This document shows positions 1 through 6,599 of a DNA stretch of 15,973 nt, piece after piece. The position numbers and the translations under genes are program-made. Source of the DNA: an uncultured Sterolibacteriaceae bacterium. Lineage in GTDB: Bacteria; Pseudomonadota; Gammaproteobacteria; Burkholderiales; Rhodocyclaceae. Every line of letters starts with the position of its first letter. Position 1 is the stretch's first letter. The stretch covers positions 1-15,973 of the forward strand of contig CALARK010000006.1 of NCBI GenBank assembly GCA_937888595.1, read 5' to 3'. The notes beneath the pieces are model-generated. The model was given only the letters and a program-made list of their open reading frames with translations. It was not told the origin of the DNA and did not search any database.

Positions 1-779
1 TGCTCGATGAGGGCGAGGTAGTCGCCGACCTTGCTGTTGGGCGGCAGGATGTGCAACTCGCATTCGTCGCGGCAGAAGGCGAACACGTTCTCGATCTGGT
101 CCTTGCTGGCGTGGCTGCGGAAGGCGATCTCGAAGCCGAGGTAGCAGGATTCCGGGTCCATCGCGTCGGCATCCTCCGGCAGGGCGTCCGCCAGCGTCTC
201 GACATGGGCGATCTCGCCGAGGTTGAGCAGGTAGCGGAGAAAGGCGAGCGGCTCCATGCCCATGCGCAGCACGTCGCGGCCGAAGCGGATCGAGATGTGC
301 CAGCAGTCGTTCATGGCCTCGCCCTCGCCGTCGCGCTCGACGCTGCCGGCCGCATCGTCGACGGCCCCGCCCGGGGCATGTGCCGGCGGCTGCATGCCGC
401 TCGCCTCGCGCAGCCGGGCGGCCAGGGCTTCCCCGGCTGCCGCCAGCTCCGCCTCGGGTTCGAACCGCCCTGCGCCGATATCGGCCAGCAGCGCGCCGAT
501 GTGGTCGCAACCCTGCAGCAGCAGGGTGACGAGCTCGCCGTTGATGGCGAGTTCGTGATTGCGCAGGCGGTCGAGCAGGTTTTCGAGGACATGGGTGAAG
601 CGCTCGATGGCCGTGCATTCGGCCACGCCGGACGCGCCCTTGATGGTGTGCGCCGCGCGGAAGATGGCGTTGAGGGTTTCCGGATCGCGGTCGCCCTGGT
701 CGAGCTGCAGCAGCCCGGCCTCCATCGCCGCAAGCTGCTCGCGGGCTTCCTGGGCGAAGACGTCGATGATTTCGTTCAT
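1..779 (-). CDS. cheA: CheA-type chemotaxis histidine kinase, N-terminal 259 residues (partial)
   Basis: The gene runs off the left edge, so only the N-terminus is seen. Residues 1 to about 105 form an Hpt (P1) domain with the motif AAHTIKGASG. His44 is the expected phosphorylation site that passes phosphate to CheY-type receivers. After an Ala/Gly/Pro-rich linker (about 125-155), residues from about 156 (MNDCWHISIRFGRD onward) look like the P2 regulator-binding region of CheA. The dimerisation, ATPase and CheW-binding domains must lie outside the window. The ATG at 779 follows TAGGACC at suitable spacing and lies 8 nt after the STAS gene stop, so it is the last visible gene of the chemosensory operon. 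CheA acts in the cytoplasm, in arrays with receptors and CheW. The family is sure; which CheA subclass this is cannot be told without the C-terminus. Confidence 0.93.
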   Translation of the reverse strand, partial: MNEIIDVFAQEAREQLAAMEAGLLQLDQGDRDPETLNAIFRAAHTIKGASGVAECTAIERFTHVLENLLDRLRNHELAINGELVTLLLQGCDHIGALLADIGAGRFEPEAELAAAGEALAARLREASGMQPPAHAPGGAVDDAAGSVERDGEGEAMNDCWHISIRFGRDVLRMGMEPLAFLRYLLNLGEIAHVETLADALPEDADAMDPESCYLGFEIAFRSHASKDQIENVFAFCRDECELHILPPNSKVGDYLALIE

Positions 780-787
780 GGATGGTC

Positions 788-1096
788 CTATGCCGGGTTG
801 CTGCCGGCGGGAATGACGAGGGGATCCCCGAACCAGCCGGCCATGTTGTAGAAGTCGATGACCTCCTGCACCGCCGGGCTGTGGCCGACGATGCGCAGGG
901 CGTGGCCGAGCCGCTGGCTTTCGCGCTTGGCCAGCATCAGCAGCTGCACGCCGGCCGAATCGATCGCCTCGACCTGCGACAGGTCCAGGTCGAGGCGCAC
1001 CGTGCCGCGGACGGCATCGAGCAGCCGGGCCTTGGCCTCGGCGGCGCCGTAGATGGTCAGGTCGTCGGCGAATTCCAGCCGTGCCGCTTCGTTCAT
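788..1096 (-). CDS. STAS-domain protein of the chemosensory operon (MlaB/anti-anti-sigma-like)
   Basis: This is a 102-residue single-domain protein. The segment RLDLDLSQVEAIDSAGVQLL (about 34-53) is the typical STAS core: a beta strand, then an Asp-Ser loop (DSAG, 46-49) where anti-sigma-antagonist proteins are phosphorylated on Ser. The ending VQEVIDFYNMAGWFGDPL also fits the family. The ATG at 1096 was chosen because GAAGGAGG lies just upstream; an in-frame extension to 1216 would run into the receptor gene. It lies 31 nt after the receptor stop and 8 nt before cheA. STAS proteins occur in some chemosensory operons, and a role in receptor or kinase control is plausible. A phosphorylation-driven partner switch is an inference from the retained Ser; no cognate kinase or phosphatase is visible. 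A lipid-transport (MlaB) role is unlikely in this context. Confidence 0.88.
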   Translation of the reverse strand: MNEAARLEFADDLTIYGAAEAKARLLDAVRGTVRLDLDLSQVEAIDSAGVQLLMLAKRESQRLGHALRIVGHSPAVQEVIDFYNMAGWFGDPLVIPAGSNPA

Positions 1097-1127
1097 GCCA
1101 ATCCTCCTTCGTAGCGCGTGCGCACTC

Positions 1128-2399
1128 TTAGAACAGCTCCACTTTCGGCCCGCCGCCACCACTGCCGCCGGCACCGACCGCCGCGGCATGGCCTTCCCGC
1201 TGGGCGTCCATGACATAACCCTGATAGATTTCCTCGAGGTGCTCGCGCAGCGGCCGGAAGCTGAACCCTTCCTCGCCGGTGTGGCCGAGCTGCGCGGCCA
1301 GTTCTTCCATGTGGCTGTCGAAGCGGCTCAGCGACTCGCCGACCTGCTCGAGCTGCTGGCGGATCACGTCCTGGAACTGCACGCTCGCGACGGTATCCAT
1401 GAACATGTCCGTCAGTTGACGGCTGCTGTCGCCGATGGTCGAGATGACATCCGTCTCGTGGCCGACCACTTCGATGTAGTTCCGTCCGAGTTCGTCGAGG
1501 CCGCTCTCGAACCCGCTCAACAGGCGCTTCTCCGCCTCGATGCCGGAGCTTTCGAGATGCCGCTCGAATTGCGTGGCGATCGACCCGGCGACCTCCTGGA
1601 TGCCCAGGTTGATCTGCGTCACGGCCTTCTCCGTATCCGCGGACAGCTTGCGCACTTCGTCGGCCACCACCGCGAAGCCGCGCCCCTGCTCGCCGGCGCG
1701 CGCCGCCTCGATGGCGGCGTTGAGCGCCAGCAGGTTGGTCTGCGAAGCGATGCTGCGGATCAGGGTCACCAGTTCGCCGAGCGATTCGGCCTTCTGCTTG
1801 ACGGTGATGATGCCGGCCTGGTCGCTGTGCATCGCCCCGATCCGCGCCTGGATGTAGCCGTTGAGCTGGGTCAGCAGCTCGCGGTTGTGGCCGATGCGCT
1901 GCTCGGCATCCTGCTTCAGGGCGTTCGAGCTGTCGGTGGAGCTGCTGACGAAGCCGGACAGCTTGCCGACGACCTCGTCGATGGACTGCAAGCGGCAGGT
2001 GATGTCGTAGGCGGCCTGCTCGCTCTGCGCCGCCACGCTGGCGAGCTGGTTGCGCATCACGTCGTTGAAACTGCGCACCTCGCGCAGCTCGGTGGCGATT
2101 TTCTCCACGCCGTCACGGTATTGCCGGCTGCGCTGCAGGCCCTCGGCGACCTTCTGTTCGGCACCGTACATGATGTCCCTGTACAGGGCGAAGGAAACGA
2201 GTCGCTGGCCGACATAGGCCGCCGCGATGATGATCAGCGTGCCCAGCGTGTCGCCCGCCGCATGGCTGAGGCCGAGCAGCGGCAGCAGGCTGTCGTGGAA
2301 CCCGCCATGGAAAAAGAACACGCTGCCGCAGGCGGCCGCGGCGACGATGGCAATGCTGACGAGGCCGCGCCGGTTGTATCTGCGTCGTTCCGCTTCCAC
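1128..2399 (-). CDS. Methyl-accepting chemotaxis protein with two membrane helices and no ligand-binding domain
   Basis: The protein is 423 residues long. Two hydrophobic helices (about 12-30 and 50-70) are joined by a loop of about 20 residues, so no periplasmic sensor domain fits. A long coiled-coil cytoplasmic region follows. Its hairpin tip has the hallmark NLLALNAAIEAARAGEQGRG (222-241) followed by FAVVADEVRKLS, which contacts CheA and CheW. A second helical stretch (about 270-400) contains VQFQDVIRQQLEQV. The tail (403-423) is an Ala/Gly-rich linker ending in KVELF, which could tether an adaptation enzyme. The start is GTG at 2399, chosen because it sits 6 nt after the CheY stop with a GAGG upstream; the first membrane helix begins right after it. 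Either the membrane region itself or a partner protein must provide the input. Receptor identity is certain; the signal is unknown. Confidence 0.95.
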   Translation of the reverse strand: MEAERRRYNRRGLVSIAIVAAAACGSVFFFHGGFHDSLLPLLGLSHAAGDTLGTLIIIAAAYVGQRLVSFALYRDIMYGAEQKVAEGLQRSRQYRDGVEKIATELREVRSFNDVMRNQLASVAAQSEQAAYDITCRLQSIDEVVGKLSGFVSSSTDSSNALKQDAEQRIGHNRELLTQLNGYIQARIGAMHSDQAGIITVKQKAESLGELVTLIRSIASQTNLLALNAAIEAARAGEQGRGFAVVADEVRKLSADTEKAVTQINLGIQEVAGSIATQFERHLESSGIEAEKRLLSGFESGLDELGRNYIEVVGHETDVISTIGDSSRQLTDMFMDTVASVQFQDVIRQQLEQVGESLSRFDSHMEELAAQLGHTGEEGFSFRPLREHLEEIYQGYVMDAQREGHAAAVGAGGSGGGGPKVELF

Positions 2400-2405
2400 G
2401 TCGTT

Positions 2406-2771
2406 CTACCTCAGCACGAGCTTGATGGTATCGAGCAGCTGGTCGGCCCCGGCCGGCTTGACCAGCCATCCCGACGCGCCCGCCGCCTTCGCCTCGGCGC
2501 GCTTCGACTGCTGCGATTCCGTCGTCAGGAAAAGGATCGGCATGAACTTGTATTGCGGCAGCTGCCGCACCTCCTTGATGAACTCGATGCCGTTCATCCC
2601 GGGCATGTTCAGGTCGGTGATCAGCAGGTCGGCCTTGACCCCGCCCTTGAACTTCGCCAGCCCCTCCTGGGCATTGGCCGCCTTCTCCACCGCATAGCCG
2701 GCCTTGCCGAGGATGCTGGAGATGGACATGAGGATGGTCGCCGAATCATCGACCAGCATGATGGTGCGCAT
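2406..2771 (-). CDS. cheY: CheY-like single-domain response regulator
   Basis: This is a 121-residue receiver domain with no output domain. It has the acidic pair Asp8/Asp9, phospho-acceptor Asp53 in LLITDLNMPGMNG, the switch Thr83/Thr84 in FLTTES and Lys105 in WLVKPAG. These features match CheY closely, including length and the C-terminal helix. GGAAAGGA precedes the ATG, and the stop is 6 nt from the GTG of the receptor gene. It is the second gene of the chemosensory operon and probably receives phosphate from the downstream CheA. Whether it acts on a flagellar motor, a type IV pilus or another target cannot be read from this window, because no motility genes are present. Confidence 0.95.
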   Translation of the reverse strand: MRTIMLVDDSATILMSISSILGKAGYAVEKAANAQEGLAKFKGGVKADLLITDLNMPGMNGIEFIKEVRQLPQYKFMPILFLTTESQQSKRAEAKAAGASGWLVKPAGADQLLDTIKLVLR

Positions 2772-2789
2772 GGGAATTCCTTTCCGGGT

Positions 2790-3167
2790 TCAATGGGCCG
2801 CGAACGGCATGGCGGCCGGGGCATCGGGGATGAGGCAGCGGACCAGCTTCTCGAATTCCAGCGACTTGTCGTAGAAGCCATCCGCGCCCTGGGCGATGGC
2901 CATGTCGCGATAGGCGACGTGGTTCGAGAAGATGAACAGCCGTGCCGCCGGGCAGATCGACTTGACGATGCCGATCGCCCCCAGACCGTTGCCGTCGGGC
3001 AGGTCGATATCGAGCACGACGGTATCGGGCTGGAACTGGCGGCACTTGGCCGGCATGTCGAGCAGCGAGCGGGCGACCGACAGCGCGGTCAGGCGCTCGA
3101 TACCGCCCAGCAGATCGATCAGCCGCCGGTACACGGCGGAAGCATCGTCGACGATCAATAACTTCAT
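2790..3167 (-). CDS. Single-domain receiver protein, first gene of the chemosensory operon
   Basis: This is a 125-residue receiver: Asp7/Asp8, acceptor Asp53 in VLDIDLPDGNG, Ser81 at the switch Thr/Ser position (FIFSNH) and Lys101 (FYDKS). It differs clearly from the CheY encoded 18 nt downstream: the pattern IVDDASAVYRRL and LPDGNG is closer to NarL-type receivers than to CheY. It has no DNA-binding domain, only a short tail (about 112-125, APAAMPFAAH). The ATG at 3167 is preceded by a weak GGGA inside a foldable leader. It may be a phosphate sink or a second output of the CheA encoded in the same operon, or it may be phosphorylated by the neighbouring PAS kinase; sequence alone does not decide. 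Confidence in the domain is high, in the role low. Confidence 0.92.
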   Translation of the reverse strand: MKLLIVDDASAVYRRLIDLLGGIERLTALSVARSLLDMPAKCRQFQPDTVVLDIDLPDGNGLGAIGIVKSICPAARLFIFSNHVAYRDMAIAQGADGFYDKSLEFEKLVRCLIPDAPAAMPFAAH

Positions 3168-3212
3168 GGGGCATCCCGTTTCAACATGGCACCATGATGG
3201 TGCCTATGCCCC
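3168..3212 (-). promoter_or_regulatory. Foldable 5' UTR directly before the chemosensory operon start
   Basis: Two nested perfect inverted repeats are seen. The inner one is GGCACCA-TGA-TGGTGCC (3188-3204), a 7-bp stem with a 3-nt loop. The outer one is GGGGCAT (3168-3174) with ATGCCCC (3206-3212), also 7 bp. On the minus-strand mRNA the outer stem ends exactly at the AUG (base 3167) and lies beside the weak Shine-Dalgarno GGGA. Such a fold could limit translation of the first operon gene. The inner repeat could alternatively be a protein operator on DNA. No known riboswitch was recognised. Confidence 0.45.
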
Positions 3213-3266
3213 GCCGGAAAAATCGGGAAAGATTTCTTGACTGTCTAAATCGAGTATTAATTTTGG

Positions 3267-3282
3267 GTAGGGATTTCCCTAC
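3267..3282. promoter_or_regulatory. Palindrome GTAGGGATTTCCCTAC, candidate NarL-type regulator site
   Basis: Seven-base arms GTAGGGA/TCCCTAC surround a TT centre. The site lies 7 nt beyond the stop of the NarL-type regulator gene and about 100 nt upstream of the chemosensory operon start, beside an AT-rich stretch (3218-3264) that probably holds that operon's promoter. I could not fix -35 and -10 hexamers with confidence. The core TAGGRATWTYCCTA recurs at 15757-15770. A transcription terminator is unlikely because the stem is short and no T-run follows. Confidence 0.5.
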
Positions 3283-3288
3283 ACGCCC

Positions 3289-3927
3289 TCACTCCGCGAT
3301 GAGCCCGTGCCGGAGGGCGTAGCGGACCAGATCGCTGAGCGAATCGAACTGCATCTTCTGCATCAGGCGGAACTTGTGGGTGCTGACGGTCTTGGCGGAC
3401 AGGTGCAGCGCAGCGGCGATGTCGTTGATGCTCTCGCCGCGCGCGAGCTGGAGGAAGACCTGATATTCGCGATCCGACAGGCAGGCATGGGGCACGTCCC
3501 CGCCCGTGCCCGTCTCCTGCCCGAAGACGAGCCGCGAGGCGAGTTCGGGATCGATGTAGTGGCCGCCGGCGGCCACCTTGCGGATCGCTGCAAGCAGGGT
3601 TTCCGGCTCGCTGTCCTTGGTCAGGTAGCCTTGCGCCCCGGCCTTGATCGCGCGGGTGGCGATCTGCGCCTCGTCATGCATCGAGAGCACCAGCACGGGC
3701 AGGCGCGGTGCTTCGTCGTGCACGCGCTTGACCAGTTCCACGCCGCTCGGACCGGACATGGAGAGGTCGGTAAGCAGCAGGTCGAAGCCGCCGTTCCTCA
3801 CCCGCTCTAGCACCTCCCAGCCATCCTTCGCTTCGCCCGCGAGCTCGAGATCCGGTGCGATTGCCAGCAGCTGGCGCAGGCCCTGACGGACGATGGCATG
3901 ATCGTCGGCAATTACGATGCGGATCAT
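3289..3927 (-). CDS. NarL/FixJ-family response regulator (pairs with PAS kinase)
   Basis: The protein has 212 residues. The receiver (1 to about 118) has Asp8/Asp9, acceptor Asp54 in LLTDLSMSGPSG, Ser82 and Lys104. The LuxR-type helix-turn-helix (about 148-208) contains LSDREYQVF and LHLSAKTVSTHKFRLMQKM. It is therefore a DNA-binding transcription regulator. The ATG at 3927 overlaps the kinase stop (ATGA) and has AGGAG at 6 nt; a longer in-frame extension would only read into the kinase gene antiparallel to sense, so it was rejected. The receiver and the HTH are closely similar to those of the regulator at 15109-15759, notably LSDREYQVF and KTVSTHK. The cognate kinase is the upstream gene. 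The palindrome just past its 3' end is a candidate target. Confidence 0.95.
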   Translation of the reverse strand: MIRIVIADDHAIVRQGLRQLLAIAPDLELAGEAKDGWEVLERVRNGGFDLLLTDLSMSGPSGVELVKRVHDEAPRLPVLVLSMHDEAQIATRAIKAGAQGYLTKDSEPETLLAAIRKVAAGGHYIDPELASRLVFGQETGTGGDVPHACLSDREYQVFLQLARGESINDIAAALHLSAKTVSTHKFRLMQKMQFDSLSDLVRYALRHGLIAE

Positions 3928-5009
3928 TGCGGCTCCTGTTTCAAGGGAATGCGTATGCTCACGCTGGTACCGGCGCCGGGCCGGCTGTCGATGCGCACTT
4001 CGCCGCCGAACATCAGCGCCCGTTCGCGGATACCCATCAGCCCGAAGGTCTTGCGTTCGCGCACCACCTCCGGATCGAAACCCGTCCCGTCGTCGGCGAT
4101 CATGATCGACAGGGCACCGGCGGCACGCTCGATGGTCACCCGCACGCGATTCGCCATGGCGTGACGCCCGATATTGGTGATCGATTCCTGCAGGATGCGG
4201 AAGGCCGCGGTCGCACGGGCATCGTCCAGCCCGAGCTGTTCCTCCGCAGGAGACTCGAGGTCGCACAGGACGCCGGATCGCTCCTCGAACCCGGCCAGCA
4301 GCCATTCCGCCGCCGATACCAGCCCCATGTCGAGCACGGCCGGCCGCAGCGCCGCCGCGACGTCGCGCACGACGCCGATGGTGGTATCGATGGTCTGTTT
4401 CATGCCCTCGACGCGCGCGGCAAGTTCGGGGTTGTCGGCGCCGAAGCTGAGGTTGAGCAGCGCCGCATCCATGCGCAGGGCGGTCAGGTACTGGCCGAGC
4501 TGGTCGTGGATTTCGCGGGCGATCTTGGCGCGTTCCTCCTCGCGGATCTGCTCGCGGTGGGCCGCCAGTTCACGCAGCAACTGGCGCGAACGCAGCAGTT
4601 CCTCCTCGTGCCGCTTCATCTCGGTGATGTCCTGGACGTTGACGACGCGATAGATGACCGCGCCGGATTCATCCTTCACGGCGGTCACGTCGATCTGCAC
4701 CGGGAAGCGCGTGCCGTCACGCCGTACGTGCCAGGATTCCCAGACATGGTGACCGCGCTCGTGGGCGAGGCGGATGTTCTCGGCCAGCCCCGCCCGGCAG
4801 TCGGGGGCGAACACATCGGCGATCGGCCGGCCCGCCAGCTCGGCGACGGTATAGCCATGCATGCGGGCGAAGGCGGTATTCATCGTTTCGAGCGTCTGGC
4901 CGTCGGCGCTGCCGATGACGATGCCCCATTCGGAGTGTTCGAAGATGTGCTGCCAGCGCACCAGCGAGTGATCGTCGTTCGGTTTCTTGGCCATGTCCGG
5001 AGCATCCAT
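3924..5009 (-). CDS. Soluble PAS-domain sensor histidine kinase, NarX/DegS-type (HisKA_3)
   Basis: The protein has 361 residues and no membrane segment or signal peptide, so it is cytoplasmic. A PAS domain occupies about 20-132 (FEHSEWGIVIGSADGQT to VVNVQDITEMKR). A coiled linker leads to the HisKA_3 dimerisation motif EEERAKIAREIHDQLGQYL, with phospho-acceptor His168. The ATPase domain has the N-box ESITNIGRHA (Asn279), the G1 box DDGTGFD (306-312) and FGLMGIRER. Its stop overlaps the regulator start by 4 nt, marking them as a pair. The start at 5009 has no Shine-Dalgarno but lies 11 nt after a perfect TATAAT; a second ATG (MAKKP, 4994) is an alternative. The PAS ligand is unknown: no haem or flavin motif could be assigned. 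Confidence 0.93.
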   Translation of the reverse strand: MDAPDMAKKPNDDHSLVRWQHIFEHSEWGIVIGSADGQTLETMNTAFARMHGYTVAELAGRPIADVFAPDCRAGLAENIRLAHERGHHVWESWHVRRDGTRFPVQIDVTAVKDESGAVIYRVVNVQDITEMKRHEEELLRSRQLLRELAAHREQIREEERAKIAREIHDQLGQYLTALRMDAALLNLSFGADNPELAARVEGMKQTIDTTIGVVRDVAAALRPAVLDMGLVSAAEWLLAGFEERSGVLCDLESPAEEQLGLDDARATAAFRILQESITNIGRHAMANRVRVTIERAAGALSIMIADDGTGFDPEVVRERKTFGLMGIRERALMFGGEVRIDSRPGAGTSVSIRIPLKQEPQ

Positions 5010-5020
5010 GCAAGCGTTTG

Positions 5021-5045
5021 ATTATATGTCCGTGTTGGAGGACAT
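5021..5045 (-). promoter_or_regulatory. Probable -10 element and inverted repeat upstream of the PAS kinase
   Basis: On the minus strand a perfect TATAAT occupies 5026-5021, 11 nt before the ATG at 5009, which would give an almost leaderless message. No convincing TTGACA lies at 16-18 bp. Overlapping its upstream edge is the inverted repeat ATGTCC-N8-GGACAT (5026-5045), which covers the spacer between -10 and -35 and could be an operator. This position is typical of repressor or activator sites, but the repeat is short and may be chance. Confidence 0.4.
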
Positions 5046-5165
5046 CTGCCGGCAGCACGGCTGGACACGCGCATGAAAGCGGGTTAGTATCCGGCCCGTC
5101 GTGACCGCTTGGCCCCGCCCGGTGCGGTAAAAAGCCACGATCGGCAATCCCAGCAATGCGTACCC

Positions 5166-5216
5166 GCCGGAAATATCGAGCCGAAATCGCTTCCGGCATT
5201 CGCGCGGCAACCGCGC
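5166..5216. repeat. Inverted repeats in the leader of the small Gly-rich gene
   Basis: GCCGGAA (5166-5172) pairs with TTCCGGC (5191-5197) across 18 nt. GCGCGG-CAA-CCGCGC (5202-5216) makes a compact 6-bp GC hairpin ending 22 nt before the ATG at 5239. They could form a structured leader. In DNA this GC-rich such repeats can arise by chance, and no T-run follows that would make a terminator. The rest of the 229-bp gap between the divergent genes (5010-5238) shows nothing further that I can name. Confidence 0.3.
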
Positions 5217-5238
5217 TTGTTCCGAAACCAGTGTTTGC

Positions 5239-5658
5239 ATGAACGTCGATCCCATGGAGAACGAAGAGCTTTCTTCTCCCGAAACCGCCATATCTGCTAT
5301 CGCGCCGGCCGCTGCTCCAGTGGCGCCTGCGCCCGCCCCGTCCCAGCCTGCCTTCGACCCGCGCCGCCGCATCCGCGAGTTGATGTCGATCCCCGAGCGT
5401 GATCGCACCGATGCCGAATGGGACGAACTGAACGAACTCGAAATCCAGACGGCACCGGGCAATCGCGCCGGCGGCCAGCCATCCTACGGCTACTCCGGCA
5501 AGCCGGGCGGCGGCGGTAGCGGTGGTGGAGGCGGCATGTCGAAGAACCGCTTCAAGGCCAAGCAGCGCAAGCCCGGCGGCGGCCAGAACCCCGGCGGCAA
5601 TCCGGGCGGCGGCCGCCCCAACCAGCCCAGACCCAACAAGCCGCCCCGTCCCGCCTGA
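5239..5658 (+). CDS. Small protein of unknown function with acidic centre and Gly/Pro/Lys-rich tail
   Basis: The protein has 139 residues, and I do not recognise a named family. Residues 1-38 are acidic, then Ala/Pro-rich. Residues about 39-75 are the only region likely to fold: it starts FDPRRRIRELMSIPERD and continues through TDAEWDELNELEI to TAPGNR. The rest is low complexity, with Gly stretches, a short basic motif MSKNRFKAKQRK (about 99-110) and repeated PGGG/NPGG ending in PRPNKPPRPA. Codon use is strongly G/C at third positions, supporting real coding. A basic, disordered, Gly/Pro-rich tail suggests nucleic-acid or ribosome association, which is inference. The start at 5239 is poorly supported (no Shine-Dalgarno); ATG at 5254 is an alternative. 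livH begins 26 nt later, so co-transcription is possible. Confidence 0.72.
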   Translation: MNVDPMENEELSSPETAISAIAPAAAPVAPAPAPSQPAFDPRRRIRELMSIPERDRTDAEWDELNELEIQTAPGNRAGGQPSYGYSGKPGGGGSGGGGGMSKNRFKAKQRKPGGGQNPGGNPGGGRPNQPRPNKPPRPA

Positions 5659-5684
5659 TCAGCGCGGCCCGGCACGACGCGCCG

Positions 5685-6599
5685 ATGGCTCAGCTGATCT
5701 TCGAGCAATCCCTCAACGGCCTGCAGTTCGGGCTGATGCTGTTCCTGCTTGCCGCCGGCCTGACGCTGGTGTTCGGCATCATGGACATGATCAACCTGTC
5801 GCACGGCTCGCTCTACATGGGCGGCGCCTATCTCGGCGCGGCTGCGGCCCAGGCCTCCGGTTCCTTCCTCGTCGGCATCGCCGCGGCGGCCCTCGGCATG
5901 GCCGTGATCGGCATCCTGCTCGAACTCGCCGTATTGCGCCATCTGTACCGGCGCGACCACCTGGCCCAGGTGCTGGCGACCTTCGCGCTGATCCTGATCG
6001 CCAATGAACTGGTGCGCATGGTCTGGGGGCCGCAGCCGCTGATGCTCAACCCGCCGCCCGCGCTGGCCGGCCCGGTCGAGGTCCTCGGCTTCAGCTATCC
6101 CGCCTACCGCCTGCTCATCATCGCCGTCGGACTCGCCGTCGCCGCGCTCCTCTACGGGCTGGTCGGCCATACGCGCGCCGGCATGTGGGTACGGGCCGGC
6201 GCCTCGAACCGCGCCATGGCGGAGGCGCTCGGCGTCGATGTGCGACGCCTGTTCACCGGCATCTTCGCCCTCGGCGCGCTGCTGTGCGGGCTGGCCGGCG
6301 TGCTGCTCGGCCCGTTGCTGGCCGTCCAGGTCGGCATGGGCGAGAACATCCTCATCCTCGCCTTCGTCGTCATCGTCATCGGCGGCATCGGCTCGATCCG
6401 CGGCGCGCTGGTCGGCAGCCTGCTGGTCGGCATGGTCGACACGCTCGGCCGCGCGCTGCTGCCGTCGCTGCTGCGCACTGTCGCCAGCCCTGAGGTCGCC
6501 GGCCAGCTCGGCCCGGCGCTGGCGTCGATCGCGATCTACCTGCTGATGGCCGGCATCCTGATCTGGCGGCCGGCCGGGCTGTTCCCGGCGCGCACATGA
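5685..6599 (+). CDS. livH: Branched-chain amino acid-type ABC transporter permease LivH
   Basis: The protein has 304 residues and about eight hydrophobic helices. LivH/BPD_transp_2 signatures are clear: GLMLFLLAAGLTLVFGIMDM and INLSHGSLYMGGAYLG near the N-terminus, a cytoplasmic loop with AMAEALGVDVRR (about 179-190, the usual contact with the ATPases), and IGGIGSIRGALVGSLLVG towards the C-terminus. It forms the inner-membrane channel with LivM. It shares a 4-nt overlap with livM. The HAAT permease family carries branched-chain amino acids but also amides, urea, and aromatic and dicarboxylic compounds, so the substrate is open; no binding protein is encoded nearby to narrow it. The ribosome-binding site is weak. 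Confidence 0.95.
   Translation: MAQLIFEQSLNGLQFGLMLFLLAAGLTLVFGIMDMINLSHGSLYMGGAYLGAAAAQASGSFLVGIAAAALGMAVIGILLELAVLRHLYRRDHLAQVLATFALILIANELVRMVWGPQPLMLNPPPALAGPVEVLGFSYPAYRLLIIAVGLAVAALLYGLVGHTRAGMWVRAGASNRAMAEALGVDVRRLFTGIFALGALLCGLAGVLLGPLLAVQVGMGENILILAFVVIVIGGIGSIRGALVGSLLVGMVDTLGRALLPSLLRTVASPEVAGQLGPALASIAIYLLMAGILIWRPAGLFPART

Noticed and set aside
1053..3161. A 702-codon open frame on the plus strand across the chemosensory operon
   Set aside because: It lies antisense to three genes with clear families, and its residue composition (many His, Asp, Arg, Gln, Val blocks) is what the opposite strand of high-GC genes gives.
5490..6170. A 226-codon minus-strand open frame opposite livH and the small Gly-rich gene
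   Set aside because: livH is certain on the plus strand, and the frame ends in a Pro-rich reading of the Gly codons; no family features.
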